Notes under the pieces: generated by a model
Seen by the model: the letters and a program-made list of their open reading frames with translations, nothing else
The model's database searches: none
What the model was told of the DNA's origin: nothing
DNA from: Akkermansiaceae bacterium UBA5020
GTDB taxonomy: Bacteria; Verrucomicrobiota; Verrucomicrobiia; Verrucomicrobiales; DEV007
Direction of reading: 5' to 3'
DNA: 64,000 nucleotides
Assembly (NCBI GenBank): GCA_002396885.1
Contig: DGXY01000119.1
Location: 29,688-93,687, forward strand
Position numbers and translations under genes: made by a program
In this document: piece by piece, positions 1 through 9,006 of the stretch
Numbering within the stretch: position 1 is the first letter of the stretch
Layout: each line of letters starts with the position of its first letter

Positions 1-2
1 CG

Positions 3-470
3 CTCGACAAGAACACCGACGTCGGGGCGATCAACTCAAAGGAGCAACTCGGTCGCATCACTTCCCTGATCGGGGCCGGGATCGAGGAGGGAGCGGAGCT
101 GCACGAAGTCTCCTGCGATCTGCCGGGCGAAGGTTACTGGTGCCGTCCCTGCTTTTTCACCGGAGTCACTCCCACCCATCGTATCGCGCGTGAGGAGATC
201 TTTGGTCCCGTCCTCAGCGTGATGACCTTCCGCACGCCGTCGGAGGCCGTGCAAAAAGCCAACGACACCTGCTATGGGCTCAGCGCCGGGATCTGGACCG
301 ACAAGGGGAGCCGCATTTTCAAGATCGCCTCGCAGCTCAAGGCGGGGGTGATCTGGGCGAACACCTACAACCAGTTTGACCCCGCGAGCCCCTTCGGAGG
401 CTACAAGGAGAGCGGCTTCGGACGCGAGGGCGGACGTCAGGGGCTGGCGGCCTACGTCAAGCTGGGGTGA
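3..470 (+). CDS. Aldehyde dehydrogenase, C-terminal part (5' end outside window)
   Basis: This is the last 155 or so codons of an NAD(P)-dependent aldehyde dehydrogenase, an enzyme that oxidises an aldehyde to a carboxylic acid. The frame is open from the window edge to a TGA at 468-470. The segment shows family marks of the C-terminal third: the EIFGPVL motif, in which Glu binds the cofactor ribose, then LSAGIWT, GVIWANTYN and the PFGGYKESGFGRE block near the end. The catalytic cysteine would lie upstream, outside the window. The substrate cannot be deduced from this part; the NTYNQFDPASPFGG segment recalls betaine-aldehyde-type members but does not prove it. The next gene lies on the opposite strand, 12 bases away, so the two genes converge. 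Confidence 0.93.
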   Translation, partial: LDKNTDVGAINSKEQLGRITSLIGAGIEEGAELHEVSCDLPGEGYWCRPCFFTGVTPTHRIAREEIFGPVLSVMTFRTPSEAVQKANDTCYGLSAGIWTDKGSRIFKIASQLKAGVIWANTYNQFDPASPFGGYKESGFGREGGRQGLAAYVKLG

Positions 471-482
471 TCGTCCCGAAGC

Positions 483-1451
483 TCAGAGGTTTTCCTCGAA
501 GAGGTGCAGGTTTGCGACGGTGCGGAGCTTCCCCAAGAGTTCCTTCACCGTCTCCTCGGTGCGCTGGGCCTCGAGGTGGGCGATGATCTCTTCGCGCAGA
601 TCCTCGAAGGCGAGCGGCTGACTCTCTCTCGTTTCGATGACCTCGATCACATGCCAGCCCTGCGGGGAGGCAATCGGCTCGAGCAGACCCGAAACACCGG
701 AGGCGAAGACCGCCGTCGCGACAGCCTCGGGGAGCTCCTCCCGCGCCCGCCAACGGGCCTCGGAATCGCTTTTCCAGGCCGCCCGCCTTTCGCGGGCCGC
801 CGCTTCGTCGCCCGCTGGCAGAACGAGCTCGCGGATTCTCGCCTTTTCGGGCTCGATGAAGCCGGGGCGGGGTTCACCATCGCTCTTGAGGTGGTTTTCC
901 TCAAACCAGTTCCGCGCCTCCTCCTCCGTCACCGTCACCCCTGGCTCGATGCGGTGTTCGAGCCATCGTTTCCGGGTCCAGATCCGGGCGAGCTCGGCAT
1001 CGAGCGCTTTTTCGTCGAGCCCCTGGACGGTGGCGGCTTTCAGGAGATCTTCTTTGGTCGCAAAACCCGACTTCCAGGCGGCGACGAAAGCGGCGGTCTC
1101 TTCCGGTGCGACGGGAAAACGATCTCCGTCGGCGTAATGGCGCACGAGGGTGTCGTCGATGAGCGACTGGAGCACGGCCCGCCGGATCATGGCGAGGTTC
1201 TTGGCAGGCACGGTGGCGGCGTCCAGCCCGCGCTGATACAGGTGCCGGGCCACCGCGAGATCGAGCTGATCGCGGGTGAGGGGCTCGCGATTGACGAGGG
1301 CGAGCCAGCCCCGCTCGCGCGCCACCGCCAGAGCCGCTTCGCGCGGGCTGCGCATCGCGTCGCGGAGGGGGCCGTGGCAGACCTTCAGGTCGAGTAGCAG
1401 ATAGCCCCCCACCACGAGGTAGAGCATCCAGCGCCACGACAGGTTTTTCAT
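483..1451 (-). CDS. Parvulin-type peptidyl-prolyl cis-trans isomerase (PpiC/SurA-like), membrane anchored
   Basis: A 322-residue protein with one hydrophobic segment near the N-terminus (about residues 8-22, WMLYLVVGGYLLL), which should anchor it to the inner membrane with the rest in the periplasm. Residues about 60-180 form a helical chaperone-like part (LTRDQLDLAVARHLY, AVLQSLIDDTLV). The region from about 195 to 300 has the parvulin rotamase pattern, ending in ASPQGWHVIEVIE followed by FEDLREEIIAHL. Such proteins help fold exported proteins by isomerising prolyl bonds. It starts at an ATG 10 bases after the metF stop and on the same strand, so the two are probably co-transcribed. The family is clear; the substrates are unknown. 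Confidence 0.85.
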   Translation of the reverse strand: MKNLSWRWMLYLVVGGYLLLDLKVCHGPLRDAMRSPREAALAVARERGWLALVNREPLTRDQLDLAVARHLYQRGLDAATVPAKNLAMIRRAVLQSLIDDTLVRHYADGDRFPVAPEETAAFVAAWKSGFATKEDLLKAATVQGLDEKALDAELARIWTRKRWLEHRIEPGVTVTEEEARNWFEENHLKSDGEPRPGFIEPEKARIRELVLPAGDEAAARERRAAWKSDSEARWRAREELPEAVATAVFASGVSGLLEPIASPQGWHVIEVIETRESQPLAFEDLREEIIAHLEAQRTEETVKELLGKLRTVANLHLFEENL

Positions 1452-1461
1452 CGCGACGCGA

Positions 1462-2379
1462 TCAGACAGCGGCGGGACGCGCGACCCTCAGCCCGAGACT
1501 CGCGTAGATCTCGCGGGTCGCATGCGACTTGTTGAGCGTGTAGAAATGGATCCCGGCGACGTCGTGGGCGAGAAGGTCGCTGCATTGTTCGGTGGCGTAG
1601 TGGATTCCGACCTTCTCCACGGAATCGGCATCGTCGCCGGCGCGGCGCAGGGCGCGGAGGAGTTTCGCGGGGAAACGGGCCCCGGCGGCGAGGTCGGCCA
1701 TGCGCTCCATTCCCTTCGTCGAGGTCACGGGCATGATCCCTGCGATGATGGGCACATGAATGCCGGAGAGGGCGCAGCGATCGCGGAAATCGTGGAAGTC
1801 GTCGTTGGAAAAAAAGAGCTGGGTGACGATGTAGTCGGCCCCGGCATCGATCTTGGCCTTGAGGTAATCCATCTCCTTGAGGCGGTTCGGGGTCGCGGGA
1901 TGCCCCTCGGGGAATCCTGCCACGCCGATCCCAAAACCGCGGCGGTCGGGGTGATTGCCGGATACGGAGAATCGTTTGATGTAACGCACGAGATCGGCGG
2001 CCTGCTGGAAGGCGTCGTTGGCCTTCACATAACTTCTCAGGTCGCGCGGCGGATCGCCGCCGAGGGCGAGGATGTTGCCGACGCCCTCCTCGGCGTAGCG
2101 TTCGAGGATGGAGGAAATGTCGGACTCCTGGTGACAAACGCAGGTGAGGTGAGGGATGGGATCGAGCGAGGTCGTCGTCTTCAGCCGCACGACGAGGTCG
2201 TGGGTGAGCTCACGGGTCGAGCCGCCTGCCCCGTAGGTGACGCTGACGAAAGAAGGCTCGTAGGCCTCGAGTTCGCTGATCGTTTCATAGAGCGCCTCAG
2301 AAGCCTCGGCGGTCTTCGGGGGGAAAAACTCAAAGGAGAGGGTCGGCCCGCCCTTCGCAAAAATGTCCTGAATATGCAT
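1462..2379 (-). CDS. metF: 5,10-methylenetetrahydrofolate reductase
   Basis: A 305-residue flavoprotein that reduces 5,10-methylene-tetrahydrofolate to 5-methyl-tetrahydrofolate, the methyl donor for methionine synthesis in the cytosol. The N-terminus carries the family start LSFEFFPPKT with the catalytic Glu, then SVTYGAGGS, HLTCVCH and ILALGGDPP, and later the FPEGHP and KIDAGADYIVTQLFF blocks that line the FAD and folate sites. Its length fits the short bacterial NADH-dependent form (about 290-310 residues). It is the first gene of a two-gene minus-strand unit with the peptidyl-prolyl isomerase gene. No regulatory element was recognised upstream; the region beyond the start holds transposase debris. 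Confidence 0.96.
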   Translation of the reverse strand: MHIQDIFAKGGPTLSFEFFPPKTAEASEALYETISELEAYEPSFVSVTYGAGGSTRELTHDLVVRLKTTTSLDPIPHLTCVCHQESDISSILERYAEEGVGNILALGGDPPRDLRSYVKANDAFQQAADLVRYIKRFSVSGNHPDRRGFGIGVAGFPEGHPATPNRLKEMDYLKAKIDAGADYIVTQLFFSNDDFHDFRDRCALSGIHVPIIAGIMPVTSTKGMERMADLAAGARFPAKLLRALRRAGDDADSVEKVGIHYATEQCSDLLAHDVAGIHFYTLNKSHATREIYASLGLRVARPAAV

Positions 2380-2565
2380 GCGGCGCTATTGTGGCACGTT
2401 TCGGGCGGGGGTGGTAACGGGAAATCGGGGGGCTTCGCGCGGTTTCGACTCTCCCTACCGCCCGGCGATCGCCCGAAATGGGTCCACTGGCCGATGTTCT
2501 CGAAGCGGCCCACCCCGATTGAGCGGATCTGGCGTGCCACCAATTGAGTTTCCGAGCGTGTTTCA

Positions 2566-2961
2566 GTGGGGGAAAGCGCACTCGGGGGATTTGCCGCGCG
2601 CGAAACTCGTAGACTTTTGCCAAAGTTTTCTGCCGAAAAGCGGAGTGATGGCTTCCACGCCTTCCTCGACACCATGGCCGCGGAGGTCCTCGACCAAGGA
2701 AAGCCGATGCGTCTGGTTCCGGACAACGCCAGCTGGCATCATGCCTCTTCTCTGAACCGACACCACCCCAAGCCGCTTTATCTGCCACCTTCTAGTCCTC
2801 ACTTCGATCCAACCGAATGGCTCTGGGAGTGCCTCAAATCGGCTAAGCTGTTCCTCAATACGACTACGGATGGGACCCGTCGAGATCGGATGCCCTCCAT
2901 GACCTGCCCGCGGTTCTCAATTGACGGGAGCCGTAAACTCGCGCTTCAGCGCCTCAGGTAG
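2566..2961 (+). pseudogene. IS630-type transposase remnant (C-terminal catalytic part)
   Basis: The reading frame holds only the last part of a DDE transposase of the IS630/Tc1 type. Visible marks are FHAFLDTMAAEV, then LVPDNASWHHASSLN with the second catalytic Asp, and YLPPSSPHFDPTEWLWECLKS with the catalytic Glu. The first Asp region and the N-terminal helix-turn-helix part are missing, and similarity fades after about position 2890, where the frame runs antisense into the 3' end of the next gene. No intact terminal inverted repeats were recognised. It sits between metF and a divergent group of hypothetical genes and looks like an old, decayed insertion. Confidence 0.75.
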
Positions 2962-4212
2962 ATCCAGCCCCTCTATCATGCGCCGGCCGGCATCTCCGTA
3001 TGCCGAGACAATCTCCCCGGCCAAAACGCGAAGCTGTCCCTCACGCTCGCTGCTCTCCGTGATTTTTGAAGCCCAGGCGAGGGCCGATTCGGGATCTTGA
3101 TCCAAGATCATTGAGCTGAATGCCCCGAGGATCAGGTCCGTGTTGGGCCCCGCGGTTTGTTCCTGAAGCCAGTCGGTCGCTCCGCGGGGGTCAAGATTGC
3201 TCCAATTGAAAGTGATGTCCCCGATCATCCCCTCAAGTTGATCTGGATCCTTCACATGGGTGACTGCCCATTGCGCGGCCGAGCCCGGGTCATGGATGGA
3301 CCAGCCCGTCGCCACGGCGATCTCCGCAACTTTCCGGGCTCCGGAATCCTCCATCGCGGTAGCCCACGAGGCCGCCTTGACCGGGTCGGATTCCGCCCAG
3401 ATTTCTCCGAGTTCATTGACCAAAGCGGCGCGAAGCCTCTCGTCTGCCACCGAGGAAGTCCAAGCGGCGGCGGTTTCCGGGGCGGACCCGGCCCATTGAG
3501 TCATCACCGAGACAAGAAAATCCTTTCCGTAATCGCTATCTCTGAATTCCATCCCTGCGGCAGCCGCTCCCTCCGGATCGACCGCCCCCCAACCCTCGGC
3601 CAACCCCTGCATCGCCGTTGATTTCTGGTACTCGTCGAGATTCGCCGACCACGCGAACGCGGCTTCGGGATTCTTCCTTCCCCAAGATTCCAATGCCTCC
3701 CACAATGCGTCGTCGAGGACCGGGCCGCTCGTGTTCTGAAGAAACCACTCGGCGGCACCGACCGGGTCGGTCTCGGCCCATCCGTCGGCCACATAATAGA
3801 GGGTGTCGGTGAGTTGACGACCCTGGAAATTCTCACTGACGAAAAGGGCGGCGGCACGCCCATCCTTCTCGCCCCAGGCCCGGAGGGCATTGCCCAAGTA
3901 GGCCTCGCGGTTGTCGTATCCGGGGATGGAGGCGGCGCGCCTGACGGCAGCTTCGGGATCCTCCATGACGTTTGTCTCCGCCAATTGTCCGAGCTGGCGA
4001 AGGGAGATTCGCGGATCATCGATGCTCAATCCGCCGCCTGGCGAGGGAGTCCCCTTTTTCGCCCCATTGGCGGCAAAGGTCAGCGGCTCCACTGTCCCGC
4101 CTGGATGGTTCCCGACGTCCTTGTCCCAAAAGGATACCAGAAGAAGCATCCCCAAACCTCCAATCGCTGCCGAGACAACCGAAGCGAGGACAATCGCGGG
4201 ATATGTTCTCAT
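2917..4212 (-). CDS. Membrane-anchored protein of W-DP-AA-W helical repeats, function unknown
   Basis: A 431-residue protein whose N-terminus has a single hydrophobic segment (about residues 5-27, IVLASVVSAAIGGLGMLLL), so it is an anchored or exported protein. The rest is made of about ten degenerate units of roughly 35 residues with the pattern W-x(3-5)-DP-x(2)-A-A-x-W, for example WAETDPVGAAEW, WAESDPVKAASW and WSIHDPGSAAQW, which suggests an alpha-solenoid of paired helices. The start at 4212 was preferred over an upstream in-frame start at 4326 because it is preceded by AGGAAGGAG eight or nine bases away and begins directly before the membrane segment. Repeat proteins of this look are common in Verrucomicrobiota; no enzyme motif is visible. 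The role is unknown, perhaps protein-protein contact. Confidence 0.8.
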   Translation of the reverse strand: MRTYPAIVLASVVSAAIGGLGMLLLVSFWDKDVGNHPGGTVEPLTFAANGAKKGTPSPGGGLSIDDPRISLRQLGQLAETNVMEDPEAAVRRAASIPGYDNREAYLGNALRAWGEKDGRAAALFVSENFQGRQLTDTLYYVADGWAETDPVGAAEWFLQNTSGPVLDDALWEALESWGRKNPEAAFAWSANLDEYQKSTAMQGLAEGWGAVDPEGAAAAGMEFRDSDYGKDFLVSVMTQWAGSAPETAAAWTSSVADERLRAALVNELGEIWAESDPVKAASWATAMEDSGARKVAEIAVATGWSIHDPGSAAQWAVTHVKDPDQLEGMIGDITFNWSNLDPRGATDWLQEQTAGPNTDLILGAFSSMILDQDPESALAWASKITESSEREGQLRVLAGEIVSAYGDAGRRMIEGLDLPEALKREFTAPVN

Positions 4213-4370
4213 TGAGTGCGGCTCCTTCCTGATAAAACCCCGGTTGAAGATTCTCTCAAGAACCGAAACCAGAAACGTAGCGGCATCGGTGATCGCGTCC
4301 CCGCCTTCAACAAAGAGGGGCTCCATCCAAGGAACCCCTTCTGTCGATACACGAGGAATGGATCTTCGAT

Positions 4371-4946
4371 TCAGCCCCGGCCCTTGGCCACCCCCCCACT
4401 GACCGTCTTCGTGTGATCCGGGGGTAACAGAGGATCGCTCTTGTTGCGCTGCGCTGCGGGAGTGCCGGTTGCTTCACTGTTCCACCGAGATCCCTTTTTA
4501 GAAAAGGTGGCGGAGAGCGTCGACCCGAGCCACGGTCCCTTATTGGGCCCGTCGTCGAAAGTCATGGACCCGCCCGCTTTCCCGACGATCCGCTTTCCAC
4601 CTCTGGTCACGTTCGAGCTCTTCTCCGCGCCTTTCACCGCGGCGCTTTCATTCCCGGGCAAATCCGCATCGCTCATTGACGATGACATCTTCCCGTCTTT
4701 CAGCGGAACCCGCGCCCTGCCGTTAATCGCGGGAACTTCGCCACCATGCGATAAGCGAAGGGGATCATCATAGACGACGTAGTATCGTCCGCCACTTACG
4801 CCACCGGTGTAAATGCCTGATGCATCACGTGCGACCTTGGCGTCATTGACCTGAGCCTGCAACGCCAACGGCATCCCAAGACCCATAAGAACCGAACTAA
4901 AGGCGAAGCAGAGTCGCCCCAAATTTAGAGAAGAGTTTCTTTTCAT
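4371..4946 (-). CDS. Small secreted protein, function unknown
   Basis: A 191-residue protein with a good Sec signal peptide: MKRN, a hydrophobic core LCFAFSSVLMGLGM and a probable cleavage after ALQAQ. The mature part is polar, glycine- and serine-rich, with YTGGVSGGRYYVVYDDP near its start and a lysine-rich, probably disordered tail. I do not recognise a family. A longer reading from a TTG at 5015 exists, but it would put 23 unlikely residues before the signal peptide. The gene lies on the same strand as the repeat protein at 2917-4212, 158 bases upstream of it, so a shared transcript is possible. Confidence 0.6.
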   Translation of the reverse strand: MKRNSSLNLGRLCFAFSSVLMGLGMPLALQAQVNDAKVARDASGIYTGGVSGGRYYVVYDDPLRLSHGGEVPAINGRARVPLKDGKMSSSMSDADLPGNESAAVKGAEKSSNVTRGGKRIVGKAGGSMTFDDGPNKGPWLGSTLSATFSKKGSRWNSEATGTPAAQRNKSDPLLPPDHTKTVSGGVAKGRG

Positions 4947-5306
4947 TAGTGCCAGACTAGCTAGCCACATCTGGGACGGCAACCCAAAAGCGCTCACACT
5001 CGAAATTGGAAACAAGATATGCGCGCTAAAGGACAGAGGGTGCGCGGCGGGCCGCCTTTTTCTTCGATGGGAGGCTGGTGATCGGGTGATACGCGTGCAA
5101 GAATGCCGTCGGCTGTCGCGGCAAGAATTGACCTATCTCAAGAAGCCGAACCCCAATCACGTGGAACTGGAAACCACCACTCAATCCGCGATTCGCCGCA
5201 AGTTGGTCCCCAACGCAACATCGATCGTCCGCCTCATGGGAGGATCCTCTGACATACTTCCTCAACCCTATACCACTCGCTCGATCCGAGGCGAGACGAG
5301 CTACCC
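4947..5306. other. Intergenic region between divergent genes, nothing recognised
   Basis: This 360-base stretch separates the minus-strand secreted protein from the plus-strand MMPL exporter gene. It should contain promoters for both directions. I see no convincing coding frame, RNA gene or repeat. A GC-rich patch followed by five T bases at about 5046-5062 looks slightly terminator-like, but its stem is too short to call. Confidence 0.4.
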
Positions 5307-7571
5307 ATGAAGCAACTATTTAAATGGTCGTCCCACCATCCGCTTTTGTCGTTTGGTCTCGCCCTCTTGGTCACCGTCATATTCTCCATCGGCCTTCCCC
5401 GACTCAAGATCGATGCGGCGTTGACTACCCTGATGCGGGGCAGCGATCCGCGCATTGGCGAATTCAAGAATGTTGCCGAAAACTTCAAGGAGCGCACCGT
5501 CGCCCTGGTGCTCGTTCGCTCCTCAAGCCTCTTCACCCCCGATGTTTTCAAAGCGGTGTCGGACCTCGCCGATCGTTTCGAACGAATCAAGGGAGTAGAG
5601 GAAACCTCAAGCATCTTCAATGTCATCGTCCCGCAGGCGCGCGGGGGCGTCGCCTTTGCCGGAAAGATCGTTCCTTCTTCCCTACTGGACGAGAAAGCGC
5701 TTGCCGCCCTGCGCGAGGAACTCCTCGCGAACTCGATCGTCCGCGATCAGCTGCTTACCAGACGAGGCGACGTCCTTGCCATCGTCCTTTTTCTCGAACC
5801 CGAAGGTCCCGCAGGAAGATCGCACGACGAGGTTCTCCTTGAAATGCGTGAGATCCGGAGTCGTTTCCTCGCTGACCGTGGCGACGGCACCGAGATCGTC
5901 TTCCTAGGCGTTCCTGTAGTGAAGGCTGACGTCTGGGATCGTCTAAACTGGGATTTGAGATACCTCGGGCCACTTTCCCTGATCGCAATCGCTTCCCTCA
6001 TTTTTCTGTTCTACCGGTCCGCATCCGCCGTCTTCCTGCCCTTGTTGACCGGAATCCTCAGCTCGTTCGCAACGCTTGGCTTCATGGGCTTCGCAGGATA
6101 CCCAGTGAATACCTTCCTCTCGATCATCATCGTCTTCAATCTCGTCCTTGGCTGCACCGAAGACCTCCATATCCTCTCCGAATTCCGGCGCAATTTCAGG
6201 GACGGCATTTCGCGCCTTCAGTCCATCGAGCAAGTCGGTGTGCATTCGGGGCACGCGCTGCTCATGACTTCAGCGACGACGACTCTCGGTTTCCTTTCAA
6301 TGGTCGTCGCAGACAACCTCGCGCTCAGGGAGTTCGCGATCTCCTGCTCTTTCGCCATGGCCATTAACTTTGTCATTACGATTCTGACGGTGCCGGCCCT
6401 GCTTGCGCTCCTTCCGCTCCGGAAACCATCCAGCGCTGCCGAAACCCGCCCCCGATCGGAACGATACGCCCATGCCTTTGTGGATGGACTGCAACATCGG
6501 AAGCGCATCGCCTTCCTCGTCGGCTTCGGCCTGGTTCTTCTCGCAATCGCCGCGATACCCAGAATCGAGATCGACAGCGACTACTTTGACTTCTGTCCCG
6601 AAGACTCGGAGGCGGTCCGCGCGAAAGACTTTTGTTCCCGTCATTTTGAGGGCGGTTCCTACTTAACCGTGGTAATGGAGACACACACGAGCGACGGCAT
6701 CTTTTCCCCCGAGGGCATGAAAAGCCTATATCTCCTCCACGGGTTCCTCGAACGCGAATGCGGCCATCCTTTCGGTTGGGTCAACTACATGAACGAGTTT
6801 CAGGCGAGCCTCGGTCGCCCTCTTCCCACGGCGGAATCTCCACCGGGCGATGCCGAGCTCACCTCGTTCGGGCAGTTTTTTCTACCGAGCTTACTCAAGA
6901 CCTTTCTGGATTTCGATAACTCCCGTAGCGCGATCCGTCTCAGGGTCGTTGCACGCGGGTCAAAGGACACCGCGGCTATCGAGGCACGCATTCTCGATTT
7001 CGCCCGAGCGAACCTTCCCGATGGTATCGAGGTCCGCATCACCGGGGAGAAATCACTCATTGATCGTCTGAGCGACGCCATCGCCGAAAAGCTTTTCGAA
7101 AACCTGGCTGGCCTTTGCCTCGTGACGGCAGTCCTGATCTCGGTCTACGTCCGCTCCTGGAAGCAGGGGTTCGTGTTCCTGATCGTCAATCTTATTCCAG
7201 TCGCGGCGATCTATGGAGCCATGGGATGGCTATCGATTCCCCTGGGTCTTGGGACGTGCGCCGTTGCCTTGATTGTTTTCGGGATCGCGGTCGATGATAC
7301 AATACATCTGATCCTTCGCTACAACAAGGAACGGGGGAGCGGGAAGCCTCCTCCCGAGGCGGCCGCTTCGGCCTTGTGCCTCGAACTGCACCCCATCGTC
7401 GCGACATCTGTCATCATTTGCGGAGGCATCATTGTCGTCATGTTCAGCCCGGCGCCAATCAACTCCGATGTCGGAATCCTGTTTGTGATCGGAACGGCAA
7501 CCGCGCTCGCCGCCGATGTCTTTCTGACTCCCTTGTTGATTGTCCTGGCAGAACGGCCGCGTCAGTCCTGA
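5307..7571 (+). CDS. RND-superfamily MMPL-type exporter
   Basis: A 754-residue inner-membrane transporter of the MMPL/HpnN branch of the RND superfamily, which usually moves lipids or lipid-like products with proton-motive force. It has a first membrane helix at residues 13-30, a periplasmic loop to about 215, five helices to about 370 including LGCTEDLHI, a second set starting near 400, a second loop, and a final helix group. The key marker FGIAVDDTIHLILRY sits in the second half and carries the charged residues of the proton relay. The two-fold internal symmetry and length fit the family. No membrane-fusion or outer-membrane channel gene is adjacent. It is the first gene of the polyketide region, and its likely role is export of the product; that link is inferred from position. 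Confidence 0.88.
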   Translation: MKQLFKWSSHHPLLSFGLALLVTVIFSIGLPRLKIDAALTTLMRGSDPRIGEFKNVAENFKERTVALVLVRSSSLFTPDVFKAVSDLADRFERIKGVEETSSIFNVIVPQARGGVAFAGKIVPSSLLDEKALAALREELLANSIVRDQLLTRRGDVLAIVLFLEPEGPAGRSHDEVLLEMREIRSRFLADRGDGTEIVFLGVPVVKADVWDRLNWDLRYLGPLSLIAIASLIFLFYRSASAVFLPLLTGILSSFATLGFMGFAGYPVNTFLSIIIVFNLVLGCTEDLHILSEFRRNFRDGISRLQSIEQVGVHSGHALLMTSATTTLGFLSMVVADNLALREFAISCSFAMAINFVITILTVPALLALLPLRKPSSAAETRPRSERYAHAFVDGLQHRKRIAFLVGFGLVLLAIAAIPRIEIDSDYFDFCPEDSEAVRAKDFCSRHFEGGSYLTVVMETHTSDGIFSPEGMKSLYLLHGFLERECGHPFGWVNYMNEFQASLGRPLPTAESPPGDAELTSFGQFFLPSLLKTFLDFDNSRSAIRLRVVARGSKDTAAIEARILDFARANLPDGIEVRITGEKSLIDRLSDAIAEKLFENLAGLCLVTAVLISVYVRSWKQGFVFLIVNLIPVAAIYGAMGWLSIPLGLGTCAVALIVFGIAVDDTIHLILRYNKERGSGKPPPEAAASALCLELHPIVATSVIICGGIIVVMFSPAPINSDVGILFVIGTATALAADVFLTPLLIVLAERPRQS

Positions 7572-7609
7572 TCCTCCTTTGGAGATCTGAATCACCACCT
7601 TGAGTCCAT

Positions 7610-8665
7610 CTAGCGCCACAGCACATGCAGACTATGCACGCTTTTCACCGGTGGGTTCCCGGGATCGGACCAACTGCAAACTACGCCCGAATCGGCCGGC
7701 CGCGGGAAGAAGCCCATACGCCACATCAGCGACCAGGGCACGTCGCCCGAAGAAACGCGGAGCGCGAGGATGGCTCCAGCCTTGTGGAGGTCGCAGAGCA
7801 CGTCGGCGAGGAGCGCACGGGCTTCATGCCCGGCGAGGCGCTGCGTGACGACGAGGTCGATCACGCCCAACGATTCCTCCGTGCGGCCCTGCACCGGCAG
7901 GATATGGTAGGTGCAAAGACCCCGGACGATCCCGTCGCGCTCGAAGATACGGGCGCGACCGAAGCCCTCGAGATGACGGCCGAGAGCGACCTCGTCCCAG
8001 ATGATGCCGAAGTCGCTCGCTCGCGACGCTTCGTTTGCGAGTTCCAGACACACCGGCAGATCGCCCGGTCGTGCGGCGCGAACCGTTCCGCCTGTCGGAG
8101 GTCGCGGCACACGAAACACGGGCGAGGCGAGGTTTATCCCCGTCGCTTCCAGAGGACTCAAGCTCCACGCGGCCGCCCGCGCGGAATTCAAAATGCGAAC
8201 CCACATACCGACGCGGCGAATAACATCGGAACCTTGGCTGCCCTTCGACTTCCAAAATGGACGGCCGAGCGAAAAGATCGAGCCTTGGAAGATATAGCCC
8301 AGTTGGCCCACGAGGCCGTGTTCTTGATGGCGGCGAATCATCTCCATGCGGAGTTGCGATCCGATTTTTTGACGGCGATAGTCGGGATCAACGCTGAGCC
8401 AACTGCCCTGGGTGCCCCCGTATTCGCGACCGGCAATGTGAAACCGAAGCGGCAGGCCAAGGACCGTGCCGACCAGTTTGGTACCCTCGTAGGCGGCGAC
8501 CCAGTGGGCTCGGATCAGCCCGTCCGGCGAGCCGAACTGCCATTCAAAGTAACGGACCGGCCACAGCGGAAACGGCATCCTCCCACCGTAGGACTGCCGC
8601 CACACACCAACGATGAATCGCTGAAGTTCGGCAAGGTCGCCGTCAAAAGTTCGGAGCTCGATCAT
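7610..8665 (-). CDS. GNAT acetyltransferase-fold protein (probable tandem GNAT)
   Basis: A protein of about 351 residues from the internal ATG at 8665 (a longer reading to 8713 is possible). The N-terminal half has a GNAT core: EGTKLVGTVLGLPL, then TQGSWLSVDPDYRRQKIGSQL, where the Q/R-x-x-G/A acetyl-CoA loop is RRQKIG. The C-terminal half, from about residue 200 (TVRAARPGDLPVCLELANE), reads like a second, degenerate GNAT unit. Such proteins transfer an acyl group from acyl-CoA or acyl-carrier to an amine or hydroxyl; the substrate is unknown. It points against the flanking cluster genes and converges with the exporter gene at 38 bases. Membership of the cluster is inferred from position only. 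Confidence 0.75.
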   Translation of the reverse strand: MIELRTFDGDLAELQRFIVGVWRQSYGGRMPFPLWPVRYFEWQFGSPDGLIRAHWVAAYEGTKLVGTVLGLPLRFHIAGREYGGTQGSWLSVDPDYRRQKIGSQLRMEMIRRHQEHGLVGQLGYIFQGSIFSLGRPFWKSKGSQGSDVIRRVGMWVRILNSARAAAWSLSPLEATGINLASPVFRVPRPPTGGTVRAARPGDLPVCLELANEASRASDFGIIWDEVALGRHLEGFGRARIFERDGIVRGLCTYHILPVQGRTEESLGVIDLVVTQRLAGHEARALLADVLCDLHKAGAILALRVSSGDVPWSLMWRMGFFPRPADSGVVCSWSDPGNPPVKSVHSLHVLWR

Positions 8666-9006
8666 GTAGAATCGGGTGGCTTTGATTAGGCTGCCTGAGC
8701 CTGCGAAATGCAAGCGCGAAGACCAAGCCAGCGAAACTTGTGGGAATTGTCAATCCGACCCTTCAGCTCAAGAGGCCATCCCCTATCTGTCCGATCCGAG
8801 GTGACTCGATCCTACCTCTCGTTCAAAGCCACCTCAGAAACCGGGCGGTCAGAGCAAAGTCCCAAGACCGATTCCAAAAAGAACTTGCTTGTCCTTTTCA
8901 CCATGAGGCACCCCCGACCAAAAATGCGGAAGCGTTCAAGCGCCAGTCCCGGATGGAAGCAAGGGTCGAAACAGACAACGATCAGAACCACTTCGTTGAA
9001 TCGATC
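8666..9006. other. Divergent intergenic region / uncertain 5' part of the FkbH fusion gene
   Basis: About 340 bases lie between the GNAT gene start (8665, minus) and the start chosen for the FkbH fusion (9007, plus). The plus frame stays open here back to an ATG at 8740, with a further ATG at 8953, so part of it may be coding. The encoded residues look unlike a folded domain. Promoters for both genes are expected here; none was recognised with confidence. Confidence 0.35.

Noticed and set aside
5040..5065. Possible rho-independent terminator (GC patch and T run)
   Set aside because: The palindrome has almost no loop and a very short stem, and no gene ends just before it on the plus strand.
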